From positions 62,001 through 126,000 of the forward strand of contig CAWFFO010000009.1 of NCBI GenBank assembly GCA_963815135.1: a stretch of DNA of 64,000 nucleotides, in the 5' to 3' direction. The notes below the pieces were generated by a model. That model had not been told where the DNA came from, did no database searches, and saw only the letters and a list, made by a program, of their open reading frames with translations. Within the stretch, counting starts at the first letter, position 1; each line of letters begins with the position of its first letter. Below are positions 27,083 to 36,056 of this stretch, piece by piece. Source of the DNA: CAIWTU01 sp963815135. Its GTDB lineage: Bacteria; Desulfobacterota; Desulfuromonadia; Geobacterales; Geobacteraceae. The position numbers were made by a program, and so were the translations under genes.

Positions 27083-28180
27083 ATGGATAAGGCGTCAGGA
27101 AAAAAAGAACTTTCAATCATAGTCCCGGTTTTTAACGAGGCGAAAATCATCCCCGCTTTTTTCGAAAACCTGGCGAGCCAGCGGGGTGTTGATTTTGAAG
27201 TGATTGTTTGTGATGGAGGTTCCGACGACGAAACATGCTTCATAGCGGAACAGGTGGCAAAAAGTCTCTGTTTTCCCGTGAGGATTATTTCCGGTGGAAG
27301 GGGGCGTGGCCGCCAGATGAACAGGGGGGCCGAAGAGGCAGCAGGCGATTACCTCCTGTTTCTTCATGTCGATTCCCTGTTTGATGACGAGTACGCTTTG
27401 CGGACAGGAATTGACGCCCTCATGTCTGTCATTGCGTCCATGGGCCGTGATAGCGTAGCCGGCCGTTTCGCGCTTCGTTTCCGGCAACGCTCGCACCGCT
27501 TCGCCATGCTTTATTATTACCACGAATGCAAGGCTATGCTGAACCGCAGCGAATGTATTCACGGCGACCAGGGATTCATGTTGCCCCGTTCTTTTTATTT
27601 CTCCGCAGGCCCCTTCGACGAAACCATACCGGTTCTCGAAGATACACATTTTGCCGAATCGGTCCGGGACAATGGGATTTGGACCCTTTTCCCCTGTTTA
27701 ATCTCTACCTCGGCGCGCCGTTTCGAAACTGAGGGGCCGGTCAGGCGCGAAATTCTGAATTCCATGGTAATGGCTCTGGGGGCGATGGGCCGGTACGACT
27801 TTCTTCTAGAAATTCCGAATGTTTATGCTAGCCTGGATCGTTCCGGAAGACTCAAACTCTATCCGTTTTTTTGCCGGATCCGCAGTTTGTTGAGTAAATT
27901 GCTGTTGCGTGAACGCATCTCATTCTGGTATTCATGCGGTACCTATGTTGCTTCGAATTCCTGGCAACCCGCATTCCTGATCGACGTCCGGCGTAATTTC
28001 CGATGCGGCTCACAGCCTGGAGAAGGCAGAAATACCTGCCTTGATCGTTTCGACAGGTATGCGGGCGTTTTTATCAGGCTTATGCCAGTAAAAGTGGCCG
28101 CTTGCGTACTTGTCTGGACTTATTTTCATATCTCGCTGATCTGTTTTTTTGTCGGAGAAAAAGCATTCAAAAAAATATGA
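27083..28180 (+). CDS. Family 2 glycosyltransferase (TIGR04283-like), extended
   Basis: A 365-residue GT-A enzyme. The N-terminus reads LSIIVPVFNEAKIIPAFFEN, the DGGSDD nucleotide motif follows, and FLHVDS contains the metal-binding acidic residue. The GRGRGRQMNRGA block is characteristic of the TIGR04283 glycosyltransferases found in sterile or lipid-linked sugar clusters. Residues about 230-365 are an extra C-terminal part ending in a hydrophobic helix (VAACVLVWTYFHISLICFF) that may anchor it. Several upstream start codons are in frame; ATG 27083 is the last before the domain but has a weak ribosome binding site. No sugar-pathway gene is adjacent. Confidence 0.86.
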   Translation: MDKASGKKELSIIVPVFNEAKIIPAFFENLASQRGVDFEVIVCDGGSDDETCFIAEQVAKSLCFPVRIISGGRGRGRQMNRGAEEAAGDYLLFLHVDSLFDDEYALRTGIDALMSVIASMGRDSVAGRFALRFRQRSHRFAMLYYYHECKAMLNRSECIHGDQGFMLPRSFYFSAGPFDETIPVLEDTHFAESVRDNGIWTLFPCLISTSARRFETEGPVRREILNSMVMALGAMGRYDFLLEIPNVYASLDRSGRLKLYPFFCRIRSLLSKLLLRERISFWYSCGTYVASNSWQPAFLIDVRRNFRCGSQPGEGRNTCLDRFDRYAGVFIRLMPVKVAACVLVWTYFHISLICFFVGEKAFKKI

Positions 28181-28460
28181 AAGCGAAAAATTGAAGGACC
28201 GGAAATCGGAATTTTCAAGTCTTGGCGGTAATTTATTTGCGTAAATTTTTAAAGTTAATTTAATCCTAACCGATAAGTAAACCAAGCCTGTTGCAACCAT
28301 GGCCCGGTTTGTCTTGATACAACCGGCTGTTTGCGGGAACAGGCAACATAAATGTAGTGCGACGCAGACGGCCACCAGGATTTTTGATTGAATTGGGTTT
28401 CCCGTAACGCAGGGAAACGTGTGCTTGATTGTCAACAGGCATGAGGTTTGACCGGGAGAA

Positions 28461-30830
28461 ATGATGAAACTGCCATTGCACTTTATTCATCTTGGTATAC
28501 ACAAAAAACTTGTGCTGATCAACCTGCTGATTTTCATCGTGTTCACCACAATCGTAATTTACTATTTCCTCTCTTTTCATGACATGGAAACGCTTGTTTC
28601 CGGATCTATCGTCATCCTTCTCGGCCTTTTCACAATTTTTTTCAGTTACAGGAATATCCGTCGCCCCATGAAACAGATCCTGCAGGGGATCGAGTTAATC
28701 CGCAACGGGGATCTTGAAACCAGAATTCAATTGAACAGAAATGATGAATGGAGCGAAATCGAGGACGCTCTCAACGGTATGATCGGTAATCTCAAAGCTT
28801 CCTATTCGCAGCTGAAACGCACGAACTGGGATTTGGAAAACGCACAGTCGGACTTGTGCCACAAAATTATGGAGCTGGAGACCGAGATCGTTGAGCGTAA
28901 ACGTGTGGAGGAGGCGCTCCGCGAGAGCGAGAGAAGGCTCGATGCGACAATTCAGGGGTCGCCGATCCCGATCTTTGTCGTTGGCAAAGACAGGAAAATA
29001 ATTTACTGGAACAAGGCTCTTGAAGAACTCTGCGGTGTCAGGGCAGCCGGGGTTATCGGAACAACCCGGGCCTGGGAGGCATTTTACCGGGAAGAAAGGC
29101 CTGTCCTTGCCAACCTCCTGGTGACTGGAGACACTGCCGTAATCGAGGAACTTTATTCCGGTAAATTCCGCAGGTCTGCGCTGTTGGATGAGGGCTATGA
29201 GATTACGGAATTTTATCCGCACCTCGGTGAATCGGGGAAATGGCTGCTCTCCACTTCAGCCCCCCTGAGAGACACCAGAGGGGAATTGTTCGGAGCCATT
29301 GAAATTGCGGAAGACCTGACTGACAGGATTCTGGCGGAGGAAAAGTGGCATTCTTTGTACTACAATCTCCCCGGAGGGAGTTTTACCGTTAATGACAGGT
29401 ATATTATTGAAGATGTTAATGACGTGCTTTGCTCCGTGACCGGTTTCAAAAAGGAGGAACTGGTCGGCCAGAAATGCGGCATAATATGTCCTAAAGGACC
29501 GCACAAGTGCCCGATTTTCGATTTGGGCAAGGAACGCATCGACAACGACGAGACCTCGGTGAAAGGTAAAGACGGCCGCCTCGTGCCGATCATCAAAAGC
29601 GCAAGAAGGGTTCCTTACGGGAACAGGGAGATGATTATTGAAAACTTCCAGGACATAACCGACCGGAGGAAGCTCGAGGAACAGTTGCGCCATGCGCAGA
29701 AGATGGAGGCAATCGGGCAGCTTGCCGGCGGGGTGGCCCACGATTTCAACAATATTCTGACTGCAATAATCGGGTTTGCCAATCTGTTGCAGATGAAAAT
29801 GACGAATAAAGACCCCCTTGTCAAGTTCGTAGACCAGATTATGTACTCAGCTGAAAGGGCCGCCAATCTGACCGGCAGTCTTCTTGCCTTCGGCAGAAAG
29901 CAGGTACTCGAGTTGAGGCCGGTTTCCATAAACGAATCAATCAGAAAGGCCGAGACTCTTCTTTCGAGACTGGTCAGGGAAGATATCGTTATCCGTGCAG
30001 TTACCGGGGCAGATTGCGTCATTATGGCCGATACCATACAGATCGAACAGATACTAATGAACCTGATCACCAATGCCCGCGACGCAATGCCCGAAGGGGG
30101 GATGATTGTTATCGGAACCGAGCGGGTCGAACTGGATGAAGATTTCGTGCGAAACCATGGTTACGAAACCCCCGGAACTTTTGTCATGGTTTCGGTTTCG
30201 GATAATGGTGAGGGAATAGAAGCTGATATCAGGCAGAGAATTTTCGAGCCGTTTTTTACTACCAAGGAAACCGGAAAGGGGACCGGACTGGGGCTTTCGA
30301 TAGTTTACGGCATCGTCAAGCAGCATAACGGCTATATTAATGTTTACAGTGAAATCGGCAAGGGGACGACATTCAGGATATACCTGCCGGTGATCTGTGA
30401 CGATAGCGAGGGCCTGGAAATACGCGAAGCAACCGAACTGCCCCGCGGTTCGGAAACCATTTTGCTGGCGGAGGATGAACCCACGGTCAGAAACCTTACC
30501 GGAACGCTTCTGGAGGAATTCGGATACCAGGTGATAATTGCTGAGGATGGTATTACCGCAATTGAGAAGTTCAAAGAGAACGTGGACCGGATAAGTCTGT
30601 TCGTTTCGGATGTGATTATGCCCGGCATGAACGGCAGGGACGTCTGTGAAGAATTGAAAAAAATAAGACCGGATTTGAAAGTGCTTTTCATGAGTGGCTA
30701 CAGCGGAGATATTCTGAACAGGAACGGGGTCCTGGAAGAAAATCTGAATTTCATATCAAAACCGATTGCCAATAGCGTACTATTGCGCAAGGTCAGGGAA
30801 CTCCTGGATGAAAAGAGCCGGGAAGGTTAA
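28461..30830 (+). CDS. Hybrid sensor histidine kinase (HAMP-PAS-PAS-HisKA-HATPase-REC)
   Basis: A 789-residue inner-membrane kinase: two TM helices near residues 15-62 with almost no periplasmic loop, HAMP (about 62-115), coiled coil, PAS 1 (about 155-275), PAS 2 (about 290-400, with Cys-rich GQKCGIICPKGPHKCP), HisKA with phospho-acceptor His427 (GGVAHDFNNIL), HATPase (GTGLGLSIVYGI) and a C-terminal receiver with Asp717 (FVSDVIMPGMNG). The CxxC-type Cys cluster in PAS 2 may bind a cofactor or sense redox state. The receiver suggests a phosphorelay. The 280-bp leader before it contains a GTTTCCC/GGGAAAC hairpin. Confidence 0.95.
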   Translation: MMKLPLHFIHLGIHKKLVLINLLIFIVFTTIVIYYFLSFHDMETLVSGSIVILLGLFTIFFSYRNIRRPMKQILQGIELIRNGDLETRIQLNRNDEWSEIEDALNGMIGNLKASYSQLKRTNWDLENAQSDLCHKIMELETEIVERKRVEEALRESERRLDATIQGSPIPIFVVGKDRKIIYWNKALEELCGVRAAGVIGTTRAWEAFYREERPVLANLLVTGDTAVIEELYSGKFRRSALLDEGYEITEFYPHLGESGKWLLSTSAPLRDTRGELFGAIEIAEDLTDRILAEEKWHSLYYNLPGGSFTVNDRYIIEDVNDVLCSVTGFKKEELVGQKCGIICPKGPHKCPIFDLGKERIDNDETSVKGKDGRLVPIIKSARRVPYGNREMIIENFQDITDRRKLEEQLRHAQKMEAIGQLAGGVAHDFNNILTAIIGFANLLQMKMTNKDPLVKFVDQIMYSAERAANLTGSLLAFGRKQVLELRPVSINESIRKAETLLSRLVREDIVIRAVTGADCVIMADTIQIEQILMNLITNARDAMPEGGMIVIGTERVELDEDFVRNHGYETPGTFVMVSVSDNGEGIEADIRQRIFEPFFTTKETGKGTGLGLSIVYGIVKQHNGYINVYSEIGKGTTFRIYLPVICDDSEGLEIREATELPRGSETILLAEDEPTVRNLTGTLLEEFGYQVIIAEDGITAIEKFKENVDRISLFVSDVIMPGMNGRDVCEELKKIRPDLKVLFMSGYSGDILNRNGVLEENLNFISKPIANSVLLRKVRELLDEKSREG

Positions 30831-30857
30831 CTGTTCATCCCTGTTGAATTTTTAATA

Positions 30858-30912
30858 AACCCAAAAACGGCAGTTGGAGGAGTCCGCAGTAAGCAGCTCG
30901 GGCCTGATTCTG
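30858..30912. repeat. Partial copy of the CGGCAGTTG MITE end
   Basis: AACCCAAAAACGGCAGTTGG followed by AGG.GTCC.CAGTAAGC..CTC.GGCCTG matches the right end of the element at 7838-8039 read on the opposite strand, then diverges. It looks like a truncated copy in the gap after the histidine kinase gene. Confidence 0.75.
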
Positions 30913-30955
30913 CCGGATCAAGGACAAATGATTTCCAGATTTCCATATCCGCTTT

Positions 30956-31657
30956 CTACAAGCTGAGTTTTATATAAGCCGCGATCATGTCGGCTGCATC
31001 CTTCTGCAAATTAGTAAATTCGACACCGAAGCCGGGCGGCATATTCGCTTTTACCGGATTTTCCCGGCTGTTTCTCCACGCGACGCAACCTTTGATCCCC
31101 TGAAGCAGACAATCACTTTCCGGAAGCGAGAAAGTCAGTTCAACCGGAGTTTTCGGCTCCACATCGTAGTCAGTTGCCACGAAAAGGCCGCCGCTGCTTA
31201 TGTCTCTGCTCATTCCGGAAAAGTGCAGGCTGTGGACCCTGAATCTTACCGGAGTGCCACAGGCAACCCTGATCTCACGGCGGTCGATTCCGTCCAGGAA
31301 TTTCCGGCCTTTTTCCAGGAAAAGATGCCTGCTTACCGGCTTGGTCAGGTAGTCATCGCAGCCTGCTTCCCTGCACAGTTTCAAATCGTCATCCTTGCCT
31401 GCGGAAGTGACCATAATTACAGTGATCTTGCGCAATTCCGGGTCAGCTTTCAATGCCGCGCAGCACGCAGCGCCGTCCATCTGCGGCATGTGCAGGTCCA
31501 TGAAGATGATGTCAGGCCACTCTTTGCGGGCTATCTCCAGTGCTTCCGCGCCGTTTGATGCGGTCAGCACGTGAACCGGGGAAAGCTTGAGGAAATTCTT
31601 TTCAAGTTCCAGGAATAGTCTGGTATCGTCCACCAGAAGAATTTTTGGTGTGGCCAT
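30956..31657 (-). CDS. Response regulator with REC and PilZ domains
   Basis: A 233-residue two-domain regulator. The receiver domain (1-120) has Asp11/Asp12 and phospho-acceptor Asp54 (IIFMDLHMPQMDG) and the KP pair near 107. The C-terminal half is a PilZ domain (RREIRVACGTPVRFR, then SRDISSGGLFVAT) whose RxxxR and DxSxxG motifs bind cyclic di-GMP. It therefore links phosphorylation to c-di-GMP-dependent output, probably motility or surface behaviour. The gene is convergent with the hybrid kinase just upstream, which is a plausible but unproven partner. Confidence 0.94.
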   Translation of the reverse strand: MATPKILLVDDTRLFLELEKNFLKLSPVHVLTASNGAEALEIARKEWPDIIFMDLHMPQMDGAACCAALKADPELRKITVIMVTSAGKDDDLKLCREAGCDDYLTKPVSRHLFLEKGRKFLDGIDRREIRVACGTPVRFRVHSLHFSGMSRDISSGGLFVATDYDVEPKTPVELTFSLPESDCLLQGIKGCVAWRNSRENPVKANMPPGFGVEFTNLQKDAADMIAAYIKLSL

Positions 31658-31733
31658 AACTTGCTTCCTTTTCGTTTATTGGCTCTTCGGTGTCATTTAA
31701 TTTTACCCCGAGACCGGTTTAATTCAATCAAGA

Positions 31734-33551
31734 CTACATTTCGACCCTGGTAACGACCCCCTGCAGCTTTGCCGCCGGAAGTTTGTGGAACTGGACGAAA
31801 TTGGGCGACTGTTTCTTGATCGTGGAGAATATGCGCCAGATGATATTTCTTGTGGAGATATCCTCTACCCCGTAAAAAATTACCTTTTCATGGATATCGT
31901 TTTTCTTCAGGATTTTTTCCAGATCGATCACTTCCATATATCCGGCTTTTATCTCGAATGCTCCCAGCCCCTCTGCCAGGTGGTGTCTCATGGTTTTCAC
32001 TCCGAACGGCGCGTCGGTCCTGAGAAGGGAAATGAAAATGTTGTCCTCGTAAATAATGTTGCTGCGGATGATGCAGTGGACCACGTAAGGAGGAACTATT
32101 TCTTTCTCCCTGGTGAAAAACAGTGCCGTTCCGGGAATGTTTTTGCCCTTTGCATAAATCTGATTGTAACTGACCAGGAATGTTTCGAGATCGAGCGGTT
32201 TCATGGAATGGTAAAGGGTGCGCTGGCCCTTTGTCCAGATGAACATTGCGCTGAGAGGCACGGAAGCCAGGATCAGCGACCAGTATCCTCCATGGGGCAG
32301 TTTGTTCAGGTTGGAGATGAGAAACGCAAGGTCAACGAGGGTAACGAAAAGGGCGATGGGAACTTTCCATTTGCGGCTTGTGCGGCTGTAAATCACGGTC
32401 ATCATGATGCCGGTGATAAGCATTGTCCCGGTGACCGCAAGTCCGTACGCAGCGGCCAGGTTGGCGGATTCGCGGAAAATGAGCATGATGAAGATGACCG
32501 CGATCATCATCGACCAGTTTACGGAACTTATGTAAATTTGCGATTTAAGCTTGCTGGAGGTGAAGTCGACCTTCATCAGTGGCATGACGCGTGTGGTTAT
32601 GCCCTGGTAGACAATGGAGAAAACCCCGCTGATCATTGCCTGTGAAGCAATGATCGTTGCCAGTATGGTAAGTATCAGGAATGGTATGTACAGGAATCTG
32701 GCTTCCCACTGGACCATTCCGAACAGCAGGTTTGTAGCCTTCGGATGGGAGATTACAAAGGCGCCCTGTCCGAGGTAGTTGATAACCAGGGCGACGAACA
32801 CGAAATACCACGCCCTGATAATGGGGCGCCGTCCCAGGTGACCCATGTCCGCGTAGAGGGCCTCGCCTCCGGTGGCGCACAATATGACCTCCGAAAGCAC
32901 GAAAAAGCCGGACATTCCGTGGTCCCTGAGAAAAATGAAGCCATAATGGGGGCTTATCGCCTTGAGGATGTCGGGCATGGTGAAAATGGCGGCAAGTCCC
33001 GAAAGCGTGAGCGCCGAGAACCAGACGACCATCAACGGTCCGAAGGCGGTTGCCACCTTGTCGGTGCCCTTGAACTGGAAAATGAACAGAATTACCGCAA
33101 TGGTCGCCGCAATCAGGATTATGGTGTCCCGATGCATGGTTTCCAGGCCGGGAATCAGGAGCATACCTTCGACGGCGGAGAGAATACTGATGGCCGGGGT
33201 TATGACACCGTCCCCCAGCAGGAGCGACACACCGAAATATGACAGGACTCCGAAGAAGGCAACCTTGCGCCCTTTTTTCAGGAGCCTGACCAGAATTTCC
33301 TTGAGGACGATGGTGCCGCCTTCGCCCTTGCGCCCGAGGCTCATGGCGAGCCATGCGTATTGTACCGTATCAAGGATGATGAGCGTCCAGACAACGAGGG
33401 AAAGAATGCCGAACACATTATCACGGGTCGGAGTGGTGAGCGCGAAGATAACCGTGAGTGTGTAGATGGGGCTGGTGCCGATGTCGCCGAAAACCAGTCC
33501 CATGGATTTTACAATACCGCTCCAGAAAGATTCGGCAGTGTGTTGTCTCAT
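31734..33551 (-). CDS. kup: KUP-family potassium uptake transporter
   Basis: A 605-residue low-affinity K+/H+ symporter. The first TM contains the diagnostic GLVFGDIGTSPIYTL, and about twelve TM helices follow up to residue 440. The C-terminal cytoplasmic domain includes FFTREKEIVPPYVVH. ATG 33551 follows AGGAG; the frame runs seven codons further. It is a single gene, divergent from nothing obvious and 75 bp from the REC-PilZ gene. Confidence 0.95.
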   Translation of the reverse strand: MRQHTAESFWSGIVKSMGLVFGDIGTSPIYTLTVIFALTTPTRDNVFGILSLVVWTLIILDTVQYAWLAMSLGRKGEGGTIVLKEILVRLLKKGRKVAFFGVLSYFGVSLLLGDGVITPAISILSAVEGMLLIPGLETMHRDTIILIAATIAVILFIFQFKGTDKVATAFGPLMVVWFSALTLSGLAAIFTMPDILKAISPHYGFIFLRDHGMSGFFVLSEVILCATGGEALYADMGHLGRRPIIRAWYFVFVALVINYLGQGAFVISHPKATNLLFGMVQWEARFLYIPFLILTILATIIASQAMISGVFSIVYQGITTRVMPLMKVDFTSSKLKSQIYISSVNWSMMIAVIFIMLIFRESANLAAAYGLAVTGTMLITGIMMTVIYSRTSRKWKVPIALFVTLVDLAFLISNLNKLPHGGYWSLILASVPLSAMFIWTKGQRTLYHSMKPLDLETFLVSYNQIYAKGKNIPGTALFFTREKEIVPPYVVHCIIRSNIIYEDNIFISLLRTDAPFGVKTMRHHLAEGLGAFEIKAGYMEVIDLEKILKKNDIHEKVIFYGVEDISTRNIIWRIFSTIKKQSPNFVQFHKLPAAKLQGVVTRVEM

Positions 33552-33694
33552 TATATTTCTCCTGATTCTCAAATCAGGTTATATAACACTGTGACCGGAT
33601 TTCCACAACCCAAAACATATGAAAGAAAGGTAATGATGGAGAAGAAAGGTCGCCTGACGGGAACGGGCCACGGTTAATACGCCGGCATGAACCG

Positions 33695-34567
33695 TCAGAT
33701 GATCAGCCTGACGAAATCCGGGACGATACTGATTTTAACCGGCGCCAGACATAGATAATCGCCGTCAACCTGGATGGGCTTGTCACCCGAAATCGCAAAC
33801 TCCCTGGCGGTAATTGTCCGGATGCCCGGTCCCTGCTGCTCCTTGCCGATCAGCAGATTCATTACGACTTTCATGTATGCTGACCGGTCCGGGACCTCCA
33901 CGCATACCGCCCGGAACAACGGCTCGAAAAGGCTTGCTCCCGGTGCCATGACAAATTTTCCGGCGTATTTTGAAGAATTGCAGATGATGAGGCTGTGACA
34001 GTTGAAATTTCTTCCGTCTGCGCTGACCTCCATCAGCTCCTTATCCATTCCCATGAGCTGACGTATGGCTGATACGGCGTATGCTGACTTTCCAAGCAAC
34101 CTCTTGTCACGGAACCGCACTCCCTGGACCACGGCGCCGTCAAAACCGATTCCGGCCATGAGGAGGAAATATCTGCGCATCTGCCCAGTTTCCAGCAAGC
34201 CCGCCGAAACCGGGCGGGACACGCCCGAAGCTATCCTATGCAGGGCATCGTCTATGCTGTCGATCGACAGTTCCCTGGTCAGTACATTGGATGTGCCGAA
34301 GGGGAGTATCGCCATGGTGGCGCAGCCGGGAGAAAGTCCGTTGAGCACCCCGTTTATGGTTCCGTCGCCGCCGCCGACAATGATGAGAGGATCGGCGGAT
34401 TCGGAGCAGATGTTTGCAGAAATGGCAGTTGCTTCATCCAGGTTACGTATAAAATAAAAACGGGGGTTCATCCCCTTTGATTCGAGGAATGATTTGACAT
34501 GGTCCGCTTTCTTTTCGGAAAATGTTCCCGATAAACGGTTAATTATGACTGTACAGGAATTCGGCAA
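33695..34567 (-). CDS. Diacylglycerol kinase-family lipid kinase (YegS/DgkB-like)
   Basis: A 290-residue cytoplasmic lipid kinase. The nucleotide-binding signature is IIVGGGDGTINGVLNGL, followed by the LPFGTSNVLTRE loop. The C-terminal beta-sandwich includes VDGDYLCLAPV. The family phosphorylates diacylglycerol, ceramide-like or related lipids; which one cannot be read. Monocistronic. Confidence 0.92.
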   Translation of the reverse strand: MPNSCTVIINRLSGTFSEKKADHVKSFLESKGMNPRFYFIRNLDEATAISANICSESADPLIIVGGGDGTINGVLNGLSPGCATMAILPFGTSNVLTRELSIDSIDDALHRIASGVSRPVSAGLLETGQMRRYFLLMAGIGFDGAVVQGVRFRDKRLLGKSAYAVSAIRQLMGMDKELMEVSADGRNFNCHSLIICNSSKYAGKFVMAPGASLFEPLFRAVCVEVPDRSAYMKVVMNLLIGKEQQGPGIRTITAREFAISGDKPIQVDGDYLCLAPVKISIVPDFVRLII

Positions 34568-34844
34568 TTCATACCCCTTGCCCTGAATATGGTTACCCGG
34601 ATTAAATCATGAAGAGAATTCCGTGTAAAGGCATTGATTCCTATTAACCTTTAAGTTTTGAGATTTTCCCCGGTTGTGATAGAGTTTTGATGCAAAGTTT
34701 TCCGAAACAGCCAAAATGGGATGAATCGATTCACTGAGACTTGAAAAATCAATTGTACATTCCGTAGTGCCTTCATGAATTACACGCCTCGCTGAAAAAC
34801 AGGCGTGAACAAGGGGCGCAAGCCCACTAAAATGAGGAGGGAAT

Positions 34845-35150
34845 ATGGCGGAAAAAAAAGTTACAGTAGTGGCCGGATTCAAGGCGAAGCCTGGAAAAGA
34901 GGATGCACTGAAAGAGGCGATCATGGCTTGTGTAGCACCGACTCGCGCAGAAGCGGGATGCATCAATTACGACCTGCACCAGTCCCCCGAAGACAAGGCA
35001 AAGTTCGTTCTGTATGAAAACTGGGTGAGCAAAAAGGCGCTCGAAGAGCACCTTGAGATGCCTTATCTTGTCAAACTGAAGGCGCAGGCTGATGAACTTT
35101 GCGCCGAGCCGATAGATATCGCTCTGTGGGAAATGATCTCAAAACCCTGA
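34845..35150 (+). CDS. Antibiotic biosynthesis monooxygenase (ABM)-domain protein
   Basis: A 101-residue ferredoxin-like dimeric alpha/beta barrel protein: VTVVAGFKAKPGKEDALKEA, then EAGCINYDLHQS and FVLYENWVSKKALEEHLE, the YgiN/ABM pattern. Members include quinol monooxygenases and proteins without known activity. GAGGAGGG sits five bases before ATG 34845. A palindromic heptamer repeat follows the stop codon. Confidence 0.88.
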   Translation: MAEKKVTVVAGFKAKPGKEDALKEAIMACVAPTRAEAGCINYDLHQSPEDKAKFVLYENWVSKKALEEHLEMPYLVKLKAQADELCAEPIDIALWEMISKP

Positions 35151-35160
35151 ATGAGGTTAT

Positions 35161-35222
35161 GAGTGAGGAGTGAATAGTGAGGAGTTAAAAATTCTTGACT
35201 CCTTACGCTTCACTCCTCACTC
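35161..35222. repeat. Palindrome made of GTGAGGA-type heptamers
   Basis: Arms 35161-35185 and 35198-35222 pair at 22 of 25 positions around an AT-rich loop, and each arm is a run of 7-bp units (GAGTGAG GAGTGAA TAGTGAG). It lies between convergent genes, so it may act as a bidirectional terminator. The same units occur inside cbiD and at the cbiH-cbiP junction. Confidence 0.8.
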
Positions 35223-35238
35223 CTTTCAATCCTTTATA

Positions 35239-35904
35239 CTACCCTAATACTTCCTGCCTGAAAGCGTCGATGCCCATCTTCTCAACGATACGGACAAGAC
35301 GCTGCTCCTTCCTGGGCTCAGCTTTGTACCAGTTGATGATCTTTGCTATGATTTCCAGCACCTCGTCTTCGGTTTCAACCGCTTCCACCAGCACGTCCGC
35401 GATGCGCGGCCTGGTACCTGAATTGCCTCCGACCAGTATTTTCCACCCCTTCTGTGTGCCCATGACGCCGATGTCCTTGACCCAGACTTCGGAGCAGGAA
35501 AGCATGCAGCCGGATACCCCCATCTTCATCTTGTTGGGAAGTTCCATGGCGTGATATATGGCATCGATCTTCAGTCCGAGACTGACGGAATCCTGAACTC
35601 CGCGTTTGCAGAATGTGGTGCCGGGACAGATTTTCACGCTCCGCACGCAGAGGCCGATGGCGGCACCGGGTGTCTGGTCGAGGTCTTTCCAGATATTGTC
35701 CAGATCCTCTTCCTTGACGCCGACCAGAGCGATACGCTGCGCCGAAGTGAGTTTCACCGCCTGAACCTTGTACTTGTCCGCCACATCGCAAATCTTGCGA
35801 AGGGTGGCGGTATCGGTTATGCCGCCGGGAATGTGCGGGGCAATGGCGTAAGTTTCCCTGTCCCGCTGCAGGATGGCGCCTTTTTCCAGGATATCTTTTT
35901 TCAT
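35239..35904 (-). CDS. Small siroheme nitrite/sulfite reductase-like protein
   Basis: A 221-residue protein corresponding to one nitrite/sulfite reductase unit, as in the small assimilatory-type sulfite reductases of Desulfovibrio. The siroheme/[4Fe-4S] ligands are visible: CPGTTFC (C-x5-C) and SGCMLSC (C-x3-C). The N-terminal ferredoxin-like half contains AVKLTSAQRIALVG. ATG 35904 follows GGAGGAAAT; a start at 35919 is less likely. It lies downstream of the cobamide operon and an MFS gene, and siroheme shares its precursor precorrin-2 with cobamides. Confidence 0.92.
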   Translation of the reverse strand: MKKDILEKGAILQRDRETYAIAPHIPGGITDTATLRKICDVADKYKVQAVKLTSAQRIALVGVKEEDLDNIWKDLDQTPGAAIGLCVRSVKICPGTTFCKRGVQDSVSLGLKIDAIYHAMELPNKMKMGVSGCMLSCSEVWVKDIGVMGTQKGWKILVGGNSGTRPRIADVLVEAVETEDEVLEIIAKIINWYKAEPRKEQRLVRIVEKMGIDAFRQEVLG

Positions 35905-36056
35905 ATTTCCTCCAAACATTTTAATAAGGCTAAATTTCTATCATATTTCCGGGTTTAATGCAAATTCCGCAATTCCGCCGGTAACCGTGCTTGGTCACCG
36001 GATGCAAAGACGCCGACAAAATCAAATATCACTTGTTCAGGTTCAACGAATTTGAC

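Noticed and set aside
28181..28460. Possible sigma-54 promoter (GG-N10-GC) in the leader of the hybrid kinase
   Set aside because: Only the GG and GC dinucleotides match; the flanking consensus TGGCAC is missing.
34750..34844. Hairpins before the ABM gene (ACGCCT/AGGCGT and GGGC-GCAA-GCCC) considered as a c-di-GMP riboswitch
   Set aside because: The GEMM core sequences are absent; only two simple hairpins are seen.
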